DNA from: Topomyia yanbarensis | Lineage: Eukaryota; Arthropoda; Insecta; Diptera; Culicidae | Length of the DNA: 64,000 nucleotides | Assembly: GCF_030247195.1 (NCBI RefSeq) | Contig: NC_080670.1 | Location: forward strand, 214,260,546-214,324,545 | Direction of reading: 5' to 3' | Shown here: piece by piece, positions 1 through 12,544 of the stretch | Numbering within the stretch: position 1 is the stretch's first letter | Layout of the letters: each line of letters opens with the position of its first letter | Position numbers and translations under genes: made by a program | The notes under the pieces: model-generated | Told to the model about the DNA's origin: nothing | Databases searched by the model: none | Seen by the model: the letters and a program-made list of their open reading frames with translations, nothing else

Positions 1-649
1 CAAAGGAGGGGAAATTTCCAAATCGAACAGGTATTATTGATGCCAAATGACTTTAAAATGCATAAAGCATCAAAATTTGACGTTATCTCGAAAAAAAATT
101 TTTAGCGAAAATTGACTTTTTTGACGATTTTTGTTCAAAGGGGGGAGTAAAGGAAAATTTCAAAATCGACTTTATATTTTTGATGCCAAATGACTTTAAA
201 CTGCATGAAACGTCGAGATTTGATGTAAACTCGAAAAAAATTTTTTGACGAAAATCGACTTTTTTTGTTCAAAGGAGGGGAAATTTCCAAATCGAACAGG
301 TATTATTGATGCCAAATGACTTTAAAATGCATAAGGCATCAAAATTTGATGCTATCTCGAAAAAATTTTTTTAACGAAAATTGACTTTTTTTGACGATTT
401 TTGTTCAAAGGGGGGAGTAAAGGAAAATTTCAAAATCGACTTTATATTTTTGATGCCAAATGACTTTAAACTGCATGAAACGTCGAGATTTGATGTAAAC
501 TCGAAAAAAATTTTTTGACGAAAATCGACTTTTTTTGTTCAAAGGAGGGGAAATTTCCAAATCGAACAGGTATTATTGATGCCAAATGACTTTAAAATGC
601 ATAAGGCATCAAAATTTGATGCTATCTCGAAAAAAATTTTTTTAACGAA

Positions 650-3222
650 AATTGACTTTTTTTGACGATTTTTGTTCAAAGGGGGGAGTAAAGGAAAATT
701 TCAAAATCGACTTTGTATTTTTGATGCCAAATGACTTTAAACTGCATGAAACGTCGAGATTTGATGTAAACTCGAAAAAAAAATTTTGACGAAAAAAAGG
801 GGGGAGTAAAGGAAAATTTCAAAATCGACTTTGTATTTTTGATGCCAAATGACTTTAATCTGCATGAAACGTCGAGATTTGATGTAAACTCGAAAAAAAT
901 TTTTTGACGAAGATCGACTTTTTTCGACTTTTTTTGTTCAAAGGAGGGGAAATTTCCAAATCGAACAGGTATTATTGATGCCAAATGACTTTAAAATGCA
1001 TAAGGCATCAAAATTTGATGTTATCTCGAAAAAAATTTTTTAACGAAAATTGACTTTTTTTGACGATTTTTGTTCAAAGGGGGGAGTAAAGGAAAATTTC
1101 AAAATCGACTTTGTATTTTTGATGCCAAATGACTTTAATCTGCATGAAACGTCGAGATTTGATGTAAACTCGAAAAAAAATTTTTGACGAAAATCGACTT
1201 TTTTTGTTCAAAGGAGGGGAAATTTCCAAATCGAACAGGTATTATTGATGCCAAATGACTTTAAAATGCATAAGGCATCAAAATTTGATGCTATCTCGAA
1301 AAAAATTTTTTAACGAAAATTGACTTTTTTTGACGATTTTTGTTCAAAGGGGGGAGTAAAGGAAAATTTCAAAATCGACTTTGTATTTTTGATGCCAAAT
1401 GACTTTAATCTGCATGAAACGTCGAGATTTGATGAAACTCGAAAAAAATTTTTTGACGAAGATCGACTTTTTTCGACTTTTTTTGTTCAAAGGAGGGGAA
1501 ATTTCCAAATCGAACAGGTATTATTGATGCCAAATGACTTTAAAATGCATAAGGCATCAAAATTTGATGTTATCTCGAAAAAATTTTTTTAACGAAAATT
1601 GACTTTTTTTGACGATTTTTGTTCAAAGGGGGGAGTAAAGGAAAATTTCAAAATCGACTTTGTATTTTTGATGCCAAATGACTTTAATCTGCATGAAACG
1701 TCGAGATTTGATGTAAACTCGAAAAAAAATTTTTGACGAAAATCGACTTTTTTTGTTCAAAGGAGGGGAAATTTCCAAATCGAACAGGTATTATTGATGC
1801 CAAATGACTTTAAAATGCATAAGGCATCAAAATTTGATGCTATCTCGAAAAAATTTTTTTAACGAAAATTGACTTTTTTGACGATTTTTGTTCAAAGGGG
1901 GGAGTAAAGGAAAATTTCAAAATCGACTTTGTATTTTTGATGCCAAATGACTTTAAACTGCATGAAACGTCGAGATTTGATGTAAACTCGAAAAAATTTT
2001 TTTGACGAAAATCGACTTTTTTTGTTCAAAGGAGGGGAAATTTCCAAATCGAACAGGTATTATTGATGCCAAATGACTTTAAAATGCATAAGGCATCAAA
2101 ATTTGATGCTATCTCGAAAAAAATTTTTTAACGAAAATTGACTTTTTTTGACGATTTTTGTTCAAAGGGGGAGTAAAGGAAAATTTCAAAATCGACTTTG
2201 TATTTTTGATGCCAAATGACTTTAATCTGCATGAAACGTCGAGATTTGATGAAACTCGAAAAAATTTTTTTGACGAAGATCGACTTTTTTCGACTTTTTT
2301 TGTTCAAAGGAGGGGAAATTTCCAAATCGAACAGGTATTATTGATGCCAAATGACTTTAAAATGCATAAGGCATCAAAATTTGATGTTATCTCGAAAAAT
2401 TTTTTTTAACGAAAATTGACTTTTTTTGACGATTTTTGTTCAAAGGGGGGAGTAAAGGAAAATTTCAAAATCGACTTTGTATTTTTGATGCCAAATGACT
2501 TTAATCTGCATGAAACGTCGAGATTTGATGCAAACTCGAAAAAAAATTTTTGACGAAAATCGACTTTTTTTGTTCAAAGGAGGGGAAATTTCCAAATCGA
2601 ACAGGTATTATTGATGCCAAATGACTTTAAAATGCATAAGGCATCAAAATTTGATGCTATCTCGAAAAAAATTTTTTAACGAAAATTGACTTTTTTGACG
2701 ATTTTTGTTCAAAGGGGGGAGTAAAGGAAAATTTCAAAATCGACTTTGTATTTTTGATGCCAAATGACTTTAAACTGCATGAAACGTCGAGATTTGATGT
2801 AAACTCGAAAAAAATTTTTTGACGAAAATCGACTTTTTTTGTTCAAAGGAGGGGAAATTTCCAAATCGAACAGGTATTATTGATGCCAAATGACTTTAAA
2901 ATGCATAAGGCATCAAAATTTGATGCTATCTCGAAAAAAAATTTTTAACGAAAATTGACTTTTTTTGACGATTTTTGTTCAAAGGGGGGAGTAAAGGAAA
3001 ATTTCAAAATCGACTTTGTATTTTTGATGCCAAATGACTTTAATCTGCATGAAACGTCGAGATTTGATGCAAACTCGAAAAAAATTTTTTGACGAAAATC
3101 GACTTTTTTTGTTCAAAGGAGGGGAAATTTCCAAATCGAACAGGTATTATTGATGCCAAATGACTTTAAAATGCATAAGGCATCAAAATTTGATGTTATC
3201 TCGAAAAAAATTTTTTAACGAA
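650..3222. repeat. Satellite higher-order repeat, copy 1 (2573 bp)
   Basis: Distinctive variants in this block recur exactly 2573 bp further right. They include the B-B junction at 788 versus 3361, and identical reading frames at 676, 1320 and 2128 versus 3249, 3893 and 4701. The limits are approximate, because sequences outside (for example positions 60-110 versus 2634-2684) differ. Confidence 0.85.
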
Positions 3223-5795
3223 AATTGACTTTTTTTGACGATTTTTGTTCAAAGGGGGGAGTAAAGGAAAATTTCAAAATCGACTTTGTATTTTTGATGC
3301 CAAATGACTTTAAACTGCATGAAACGTCGAGATTTGATGTAAACTCGAAAAAAAAATTTTGACGAAAAAAAGGGGGGAGTAAAGGAAAATTTCAAAATCG
3401 ACTTTGTATTTTTGATGCCAAATGACTTTAATCTGCATGAAACGTCGAGATTTGATGTAAACTCGAAAAAAATTTTTTGACGAAGATCGACTTTTTTCGA
3501 CTTTTTTTGTTCAAAGGAGGGGAAATTTCCAAATCGAACAGGTATTATTGATGCCAAATGACTTTAAAATGCATAAGGCATCAAAATTTGATGTTATCTC
3601 GAAAAAAATTTTTTAACGAAAATTGACTTTTTTTGACGATTTTTGTTCAAAGGGGGGAGTAAAGGAAAATTTCAAAATCGACTTTGTATTTTTGATGCCA
3701 AATGACTTTAATCTGCATGAAACGTCGAGATTTGATGTAAACTCGAAAAAAAATTTTTGACGAAAATCGACTTTTTTTGTTCAAAGGAGGGGAAATTTCC
3801 AAATCGAACAGGTATTATTGATGCCAAATGACTTTAAAATGCATAAGGCATCAAAATTTGATGCTATCTCGAAAAAAATTTTTTAACGAAAATTGACTTT
3901 TTTTGACGATTTTTGTTCAAAGGGGGGAGTAAAGGAAAATTTCAAAATCGACTTTGTATTTTTGATGCCAAATGACTTTAATCTGCATGAAACGTCGAGA
4001 TTTGATGAAACTCGAAAAAAATTTTTTGACGAAGATCGACTTTTTTCGACTTTTTTTGTTCAAAGGAGGGGAAATTTCCAAATCGAACAGGTATTATTGA
4101 TGCCAAATGACTTTAAAATGCATAAGGCATCAAAATTTGATGTTATCTCGAAAAAATTTTTTTAACGAAAATTGACTTTTTTTGACGATTTTTGTTCAAA
4201 GGGGGGAGTAAAGGAAAATTTCAAAATCGACTTTGTATTTTTGATGCCAAATGACTTTAATCTGCATGAAACGTCGAGATTTGATGTAAACTCGAAAAAA
4301 AATTTTTGACGAAAATCGACTTTTTTTGTTCAAAGGAGGGGAAATTTCCAAATCGAACAGGTATTATTGATGCCAAATGACTTTAAAATGCATAAGGCAT
4401 CAAAATTTGATGCTATCTCGAAAAAATTTTTTTAACGAAAATTGACTTTTTTGACGATTTTTGTTCAAAGGGGGGAGTAAAGGAAAATTTCAAAATCGAC
4501 TTTGTATTTTTGATGCCAAATGACTTTAAACTGCATGAAACGTCGAGATTTGATGTAAACTCGAAAAAATTTTTTTGACGAAAATCGACTTTTTTTGTTC
4601 AAAGGAGGGGAAATTTCCAAATCGAACAGGTATTATTGATGCCAAATGACTTTAAAATGCATAAGGCATCAAAATTTGATGCTATCTCGAAAAAATTTTT
4701 TTAACGAAAATTGACTTTTTTTGACGATTTTTGTTCAAAGGGGGAGTAAAGGAAAATTTCAAAATCGACTTTGTATTTTTGATGCCAAATGACTTTAATC
4801 TGCATGAAACGTCGAGATTTGATGAAACTCGAAAAAATTTTTTTGACGAAGATCGACTTTTTTCGACTTTTTTTGTTCAAAGGAGGGGAAATTTCCAAAT
4901 CGAACAGGTATTATTGATGCCAAATGACTTTAAAATGCATAAGGCATCAAAATTTGATGTTATCTCGAAAAAATTTTTTTAACGAAAATTGACTTTTTTT
5001 GACGATTTTTGTTCAAAGGGGGGAGTAAAGGAAAATTTCAAAATCGACTTTGTATTTTTGATGCCAAATGACTTTAATCTGCATGAAACGTCGAGATTTG
5101 ATGCAAACTCGAAAAAAAATTTTTGACGAAAATCGACTTTTTTTGTTCAAAGGAGGGGAAATTTCCAAATCGAACAGGTATTATTGATGCCAAATGACTT
5201 TAAAATGCATAAGGCATCAAAATTTGATGCTATCTCGAAAAAAATTTTTTAACGAAAATTGACTTTTTTGACGATTTTTGTTCAAAGGGGGGAGTAAAGG
5301 AAAATTTCAAAATCGACTTTGTATTTTTGATGCCAAATGACTTTAAACTGCATGAAACGTCGAGATTTGATGTAAACTCGAAAAAATTTTTTTGACGAAA
5401 ATCGACTTTTTTTGTTCAAAGGAGGGGAAATTTCCAAATCGAACAGGTATTATTGATGCCAAATGACTTTAAAATGCATAAGGCATCAAAATTTGATGCT
5501 ATCTCGAAAAAAATTTTTTAACGAAAATTGACTTTTTTTGACGATTTTTGTTCAAAGGGGGGAGTAAAGGAAAATTTCAAAATCGACTTTGTATTTTTGA
5601 TGCCAAATGACTTTAATCTGCATGAAACGTCGAGATTTGATGCAAACTCGAAAAAAAATTTTTGACGAAAATCGACTTTTTTTGTTCAAAGGAGGGGAAA
5701 TTTCCAAATCGAACAGGTATTATTGATGCCAAATGACTTTAAAATGCATAAGGCATCAAAATTTGATGTTATCTCGAAAAAATTTTTTTAACGAA
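3223..5795. repeat. Satellite higher-order repeat, copy 2 (2573 bp)
   Basis: This is the tandem second copy of the preceding block, with only a few homopolymer-length and single-base differences seen by eye. The match decays after about 5800, where the expected B-B junction is absent. A further B-B junction at 6752 suggests a rearranged third partial copy. Confidence 0.82.
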
Positions 5796-8700
5796 AATTG
5801 ACTTTTTTTGACGATTTTTGTTCAAAGGGGGGAGTAAAGGAAAATTTCAAAATCGACTTTGTATTTTTGATGCCAAATGACTTTAATCTGCATGAAACGT
5901 CGAGATTTGATGCAAACTCGAAAAAAAATTTTTGACGAAAATCGACTTTTTTTGTTCAAAGGAGGGGAAATTTCCAAATCGAACAGGTATTATTGATGCC
6001 AAATGACTTTAAAATGCATAAGGCATCAAAATTTGATGCTATCTCGAAAAAAATTTTTTAACGAAAATTGACTTTTTTGACGATTTTTGTTCAAAGGGGG
6101 GAGTAAAGGAAAATTTCAAAATCGACTTTGTATTTTTGATGCCAAATGACTTTAAACTGCATGAAACGTCGAGATTTGATGTAAACTCGAAAAAAAAATT
6201 TTGACGAAAATCGACTTTTTTTGTTCAAAGGAGGGGAAATTTCCAAATCGAACAGGTATTATTGATACCAAATGACTTTAAAATGCATAAGGCATCAAAA
6301 TTTGATGCTATCTCGAAAAAATTTTTTTAACGAAAATTGACTTTTTTTGACGATTTTTGTTCAAAGGGGGGAGTAAAGGAAAATTTCAAAATCGACTTTG
6401 TATTTTTGATGCCAAATGACTTTAATCTGCATGAAACGTCGAGATTTGATGTAAACTCGAAAAAAAATTTTTGACGAAGATCGACTTTTTTTGACTTTTT
6501 TTGTCAAAGGAGGGGAAATTTCCAAATCGAACAGGTATTATTGATGCCAAATGACTTTAAAATGCATAAGGCATCAAAATTTGATGCTATCTCGAAAAAA
6601 TTTTTTTAACGAAAATTGGCTTTTTTTGACGATTTTTGTTCAAAGGGGGGAGTAAAGGAAAATTTCAAAATCGACTTTGTATTTTTGATGCCAAATGACT
6701 TTAAACTGCATGAAACGTCGAGATTTGATGTAAACTCGAAAAAAAATTTTTGACGAAAAAAAGGGGGAGTAAAGGAAAATTTCAAAATCGACTTTGTATT
6801 TTTGATGCCAAATGACTTTAATCTGCATGAAACGTCGAGATTTGATGTAAACTCGAAAAAATTTTTTTGACGAAGATCGACTTTTTTCGACTTTTTTTGT
6901 TCAAAGGAGGGGAAATTTCCAAATCGAACAGGTATTATTGATGCCAAATGACTTTAAAATGCATAAGGCATCAAAATTTGATGCTATCTCGAAAAAAAAT
7001 TTTTAACGAAAATTGACTTTTTTGACGATTTTTGTTCAAAGGGGGGAGTAAAGGAAAATTTCAAAATCGACTTTGTATTTTTGATGCCAAATGACTTTAA
7101 ACTGCATGAAACGTCGAGATTTGATGTAAACTCGAAAAAAATTTTTTGACGAAAATCGACTTTTTTTGTTCAAAGGAGGGGAAATTTCCAAATCGAACAG
7201 GTATTATTGATGCCAAATGACTTTAAAATGCATAAGGCATCAAAATTTGATGCTATCTCGAAAAAAAAATTTTAACGAAAATTGACTTTTTTGACGATTT
7301 TTGTTCAAAGGGGGGAGTAAAGGAAAATTTCAAAATCGACTTTGTATTTTTGATGCCAAATGACTTTAAACTGCATGAAACGTCGAGATTTGATGTAAAC
7401 TCGAAAAAAAATTTTTGACGAAAATCGACTTTTTTTGTTCAAAGGAGGGGAAATTTCCAAATCGAACAGGTATTATTGATGCCAAATGACTTTAAAATGC
7501 ATAAAGCATCAAAATTTGATGTTATCTCGAAAAAAAAATTTTTAGCGAAAATTGACTTTTTTGACGATTTTTGTTCAAAGGGGGGAGTAAAGGAAAATTT
7601 CAAAATCGACTTTGTATTTTTGATGCCAAATGACTTTAAACTGCATGAAACGTCGAGATTTGATGTAAACTCGAAAAAAAATTTTTGACGAAAATCGACT
7701 TTTTTTGTTCAAAGGAGGGGAAATTTCCAAATCGAACAGGTATTATTGATGCCAAATGACTTTAAAATGCATAAGGCATCAAAATTTGATGCTATCTCGA
7801 AAATTTTTTTTTAACGAAAATTGACTTTTTTTGACGATTTTTGTTCAAAGGGGGGAGTAAAGGAAAATTTCAAAATCGACTTTGTATTTTTGATGCCAAA
7901 TGACTTTAAACTGCATGAAACGTCGAGATTTGATGTAAACTCGAATAAAATTTTTTGACGAAAATCGACTTTTTTCGACTTTTTTTGTTCAAAGGAGGGG
8001 AAATTTCCCAAATCGAACAGGTATTATTGATGCCAAATGACTTTAAAATGCATAAGGCATCAAAATTTGATGCTATCTTGAAAAATTTTTTTTAACGAAA
8101 ATTGACTTTTTTTGACGATTTTTGTTCAAAGGGGGGAGTAAAGGAAAATTTCAAAATCGACTTTGTATTTTCGATGCCAAATGACTTTAAACTGCATGAA
8201 ACGTCGAGATTTGATGTAAACTCGAAAAAAATTTTTTGGCGAAAATCGACTTTTTTTGTTCAAAGGAGGGGAAATTTCCAAATCGAACAGGTATTATTGA
8301 TGCCAAATGACTTTAAAATGCATAAGGCATCAAAATTTGATGCTATCTCGAAAAAAAATTTTTAACGAAAATTGACTTTTTTGACGATTTTTGTTCAAAG
8401 GGGGGAGTAAAGGAAAATTTCAAAATCGACTTTGTATTTTTGATGCCAAATGACTTTAATCTGCATGAAACGTCGAGATTTGATGTAAACTCGAAAAAAA
8501 ATTTTTGACGAAGATCGACTTTTTTCGACTTTTTTTGTTCAAAGGAGGGGAAATTTCCAAATCGAACAGGTATTATTGATGCCAAATGACTTTAAAATGC
8601 ATAAGGCATCAAAATTTGATGCTATCTCGAAAAAATTTTTTTAACGAAAATTGACTTTTTTTGACGATTTTTGTTCAAAGGGGGGAGTAAAGGAAAATTT

Positions 8701-11700
8701 CAAAATCGACTTTGTATTTTTGATGCCAAATGACTTTAATCTGCATGAAACGTCGAGATTTGATGTAAACTCGAAAAAATTTTTTTGACGAAAATCGACT
8801 TTTTTTGTTCAAAGGAGGGGAAATTTCCAAATCGAACAGGTATTATTGATGCCAAATGACTTTAAAATGCATAAGGCATCAAAATTTGATGCTATCTCGA
8901 AAATTTTTTTTTAACGAAAATTGACTTTTTTTGACGATTTTTGTTCAAAGGGGGGAGTAAAGGAAAATTTCAAAATCGACTTTGTATTTTTGATGCCAAA
9001 TGACTTTAATCTGCATGAAACGTCGAGATTTGATGTAAACTCGAAAAAAATTTTTTGACGAAGATCGACTTTTTTCGACTTTTTTTGTTCAAAGGAGGGG
9101 AAATTTCCAAATCGAACAGGTATTATTGATGCCAAATGACTTTAAAATGCATAAGGCATCAAAATTTGATACTATCTCGAAAAAATTTTTTTAACGAAAA
9201 TTGACTTTTTTTGACGATTTTTGTTCAAAGGGGGGAGTAATTTCAAAATCGACTTTGTATTTTTGATGCCAAATGACTTTAAACTGCATGAAACGTCGAG
9301 ATTTGATGTAAACTCGAAAAAAATTTTTTGACGAAAATCGACTTTTTTCGACTTTTTTTGTTCAAAGGAGGGGAAATTTCCAAATCGAACAGGTATTATT
9401 GATACCAAATGACTTTAAAATGCATAAGGCATCAAAATTTGATGCTATCTCGAAAAAATTTTTTTAACGAAAATTGACTTTTTGACGATTTTTGTTCAAA
9501 GGGGGGAGTAAAGGAAAATTTCAAAATCGACTTTGTATTTTTGATGCCAAATGACTTTAAACTGCATGAAACGTCGAGATTTGATGTAAACTCGAAAAAA
9601 AAATTTTGACGAAAATCGACTTTTTTCGACTTTTTTTGTTCAAAGGAGGGGAAATTTCCAAATCGAACAGGTATTATTGATGCCAAATGACTTTAAAATG
9701 CATAAGGCATCAAAATTTGATACTATCTCGAAAAAAATTTTTTAACGAAAATTGACTTTTTTTGACGATTTTTGTTCAAAGGGGGGAGTAAAGGAAAATT
9801 TCAAAATCGACTTTGTATTTTTGATGCCAAATGACTTTAAACTGCATGAAACGTCGAGATTTGATGTAAACTCGAAAAAAAATTTTTGACGAAAATCGAC
9901 TTTTTTCGACTTTTTTTGTTCAAAGGAGGGGAAATTTCCAAATCGAACAGGTATTATTGATGCCAAATGACTTTAAAATGCATAAGGCATCAAAATTTGA
10001 TGCTATCTCGAAAAATTTTTTTTAACGAAAATTGACTTTTTTTGACGATTTTTGTTCAAAGGGGGGAGTAAAGGAAAATTTCAAAATCGACTTTGTATTT
10101 TTGATGCCAAATGACTTTAAACTGCATGAAACGTCGAGATTTGATGTAAACTCGAAAAAAAATTTTTGACGAAAATCGACTTTTTTCGACTTTTTTTGTT
10201 CAAAGGAGGGGAAATTTCCAAATCGAACAGGTATTATTGATGCCAAATGACTTTAAAATGCATAAGGCATCAAAATTTGATGCTATCTCGAAAAAATTTT
10301 TTTAACGAAAATTGACTTTTTTTGACGATTTTTGTTCAAAGGGGGGAGTAAAGGAAAATTTCAAAATCGACTTTGTATTTTTGATGCCAAATGACTTTAA
10401 ACTGCATGAAACGTCGAGATTTGATGTAAACTCGAAAAAAATTTTTTGACGAAAATCGACTTTTTTCGACTTTTTTTGTTCAAAGGAGGGGAAATTTCCA
10501 AATCGAACAGGTATTATTGATGCCAAATGACTTTAAAATGCATAAGGCATCAAAATTTGATGCTATCTCGAAAAATTTTTTTTAACGAAAATTGACTTTT
10601 TTTGACGATTTTTGTTCAAAGGGGGGAGTAAAGGAAAATTTCAAAATCGACTTTGTATTTTCGATGCCAAATGACTTTAAACTGCATGAAACGTCGAGAT
10701 TTGATGCAAACTCGAAAAAATTTTTTTGACGAAAATCGACTTTTTTGTTCAAAGGAGGGGAAATTTCCAAATCGAACAGGTATTATTGATGCCAAATGAC
10801 TTTAAAATGCATAAGGCATCAAAATTTGATGCGATCTCGAAAAAAAATTTTTAACGAAAATTGACTTTTTTGACGATTTTTGTTCAAAGGGGGGAGTAAA
10901 GGAAAATTTCAAAATCGACTTTGTATTTTCGATGCCAAATGACTTTAAACTGCATGAAACGTCGAGATTTGATGTAAACTCGAAAAAAATTTTTTGACGA
11001 AAATCGACTTTTTTGTTCAAAGGAGGGGAAATTTCCAAATCGAACAGGTATTATTGATGCCAAATGACTTTAAAATGCATAAGGCATCAAAATTTGATGC
11101 TATCTCGAAAATTTTTTTTAACGAAAATTGACTTTTTTTGACGATTTTTGTTCAAAGGGGGGAGTAAAGGAAAATTTCAAAATCGACTTTGTATTTTTGA
11201 TGCCAAATGACTTTAAACTGCATGAAACGTCGAGATTTGATGTGAACCCGAAAAATTTTTTTTGACGAAAATCGACTTTTTTCGACATTTTTTGTTCAAA
11301 GGAGGGGAAATTTCCAAATCGAACAGGTATTATTGATGCCAAATGACTTTAAAATGCATAAGGCATCAAAATTTGATGCTATCTCGAAAAAAAATTTTTT
11401 TAACGAAAATTGACTTTTTGACGATTTTTGTTCAAAGGGGGGAGTAAAGGAAAATTTCAAAATCGACTTTGTATTTTTGATGCCAAATGACTTTAAACTG
11501 CATGAAACGTCGAGATTTGATGCAAACTCGAAAATTTTTTTTTGACGAAAATCGACTTTTTTCGACTTTTTTTGTTCAAAGGAGGGGAAATTTCCAAATC
11601 GAACAGGTATTATTGATGCCAAATGACTTTAAAATGCATAAGGCATCAAAATTTGATGCAATCTCGAAAAAATTTTTTTAACGAAAATTGACTTTTTTTG

Positions 11701-12378
11701 ACGATTTTTGTTCAAAGGGGGGAGTAAAGGAAAATTTCAAAATCGACTTTGTATTTTTGATGCCAAATGACTTTAAACTGCATGAAACGTCGAGATTTGA
11801 TGCAAACTCGAAAATTTTTTTTTGACGAAAATCGACTTTTTTCGACTTTTTTTGTTCAAAGGAGGGGAAATTTCCAAATCGAACAGGTATTATTGATGCC
11901 AAATGACTTTAAAATGCATAAGGCATCAAAATTTGATGCAATCTCGAAAAAAATTTTTTAACGAAAATTGACTTTTTTTGACGATTTTTGTTCAAAGGGG
12001 GGAGTAAAGGAAAATTTCAAAATCGACTTTGTATTTTTGATGCCAAATGACTTTAAACTGCATGAAACGTCGAGATTTGATGTAAACTCGAAAAAATTTT
12101 TTTGACGAAAATCGACTTTTTTGTTCAAAGGAGGGGAAATTTCCAAATCGAACAGGTATTATTGATGCCAAATGACTTTAAAATGCATAAGGCATCAAAA
12201 TTTGATGCTATCTCGAAAATTTTTTTTTAACGAAAATTGACTTTTTTTGACGATTTTTGTTCAAAGGGGGGAGTAAAGGAAAATTTCAAAATCGACTTTG
12301 TATTTTTGATGCCAAATGACTTTAAACTGCATGAAACGTCGAGATTTGATGTAAACTCGAAAAAAATTTTTTGACGAA

Positions 12379-12530
12379 AATGCCACATATGCGGATCGCT
12401 TGCCAAACAAGGATTTTGTAGTGAATTTTGATATATTCCGCTTCCACCTCCGGTACAGTTTCCTTGTACAAGCTCCGGTTGCCGCTTTTGTTAGGTACCT
12501 TTTGAACTTTATATACGTGTTATACAAGAC
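12379..12530 (-). mobile_element. IS630/mariner-like (ITmD37E type) transposase fragment at satellite edge
   Basis: On the minus strand one frame reads SGNRSLYKETVPEVEAEY followed by KILVWQAIRICG. This resembles the segment after the first catalytic Asp of mosquito mariner/ITmD37E transposases, where K-LVWQAI-CSCG is typical. Only about 45 residues are recognisable. The match starts immediately where satellite monomer B breaks off (GACGAAAATGCC), so the fragment marks the array boundary. It cannot encode an active enzyme. The family call rests on one short motif. Confidence 0.6.
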
Positions 12531-12544
12531 GTTTCATTGTTTTA

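Larger units (their letters stand above)
1..12378. repeat. Satellite DNA array of alternating A/B monomers
   Basis: This is a continuous tandem array that enters from the left edge. Two related monomers alternate. Monomer A begins CAAAGGAGGGGAAATTTCC and monomer B begins CAAAGGGGGGAGTAAAGG. Both share the core TGATGCCAAATGACTTTAAA and end in CGAAAAAA/TTTTTT tracts followed by GACTTTTTTTG. Monomers are about 133-140 bp, so the dimer is 269-270 bp on the left and exactly 280 bp around 9742-10581. Most variation is length change in the A/T homopolymer tracts, plus an 11-bp expansion (TTTTTTCGACT) before the B/A junction. Dozens of 60-110 codon ORFs recur at the repeat period. They are a by-product of repetition, not genes. 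Roughly 45 dimers are present. No function is visible; centromeric, pericentromeric or intercalary location cannot be decided from sequence. Confidence 0.98.

Noticed and set aside
676..12150. Many 60-113 codon ORFs in the satellite, several identical (for example the frames at 9742, 10022 and 10302).
   Set aside because: They repeat with the satellite period, change frame with homopolymer length and have no domain. They are by-products of tandem repetition.
1..12378. CRISPR-like regular repetition.
   Set aside because: There are no unique spacers between short repeats. Whole monomers of ~135 bp repeat, and the sequence is eukaryotic.
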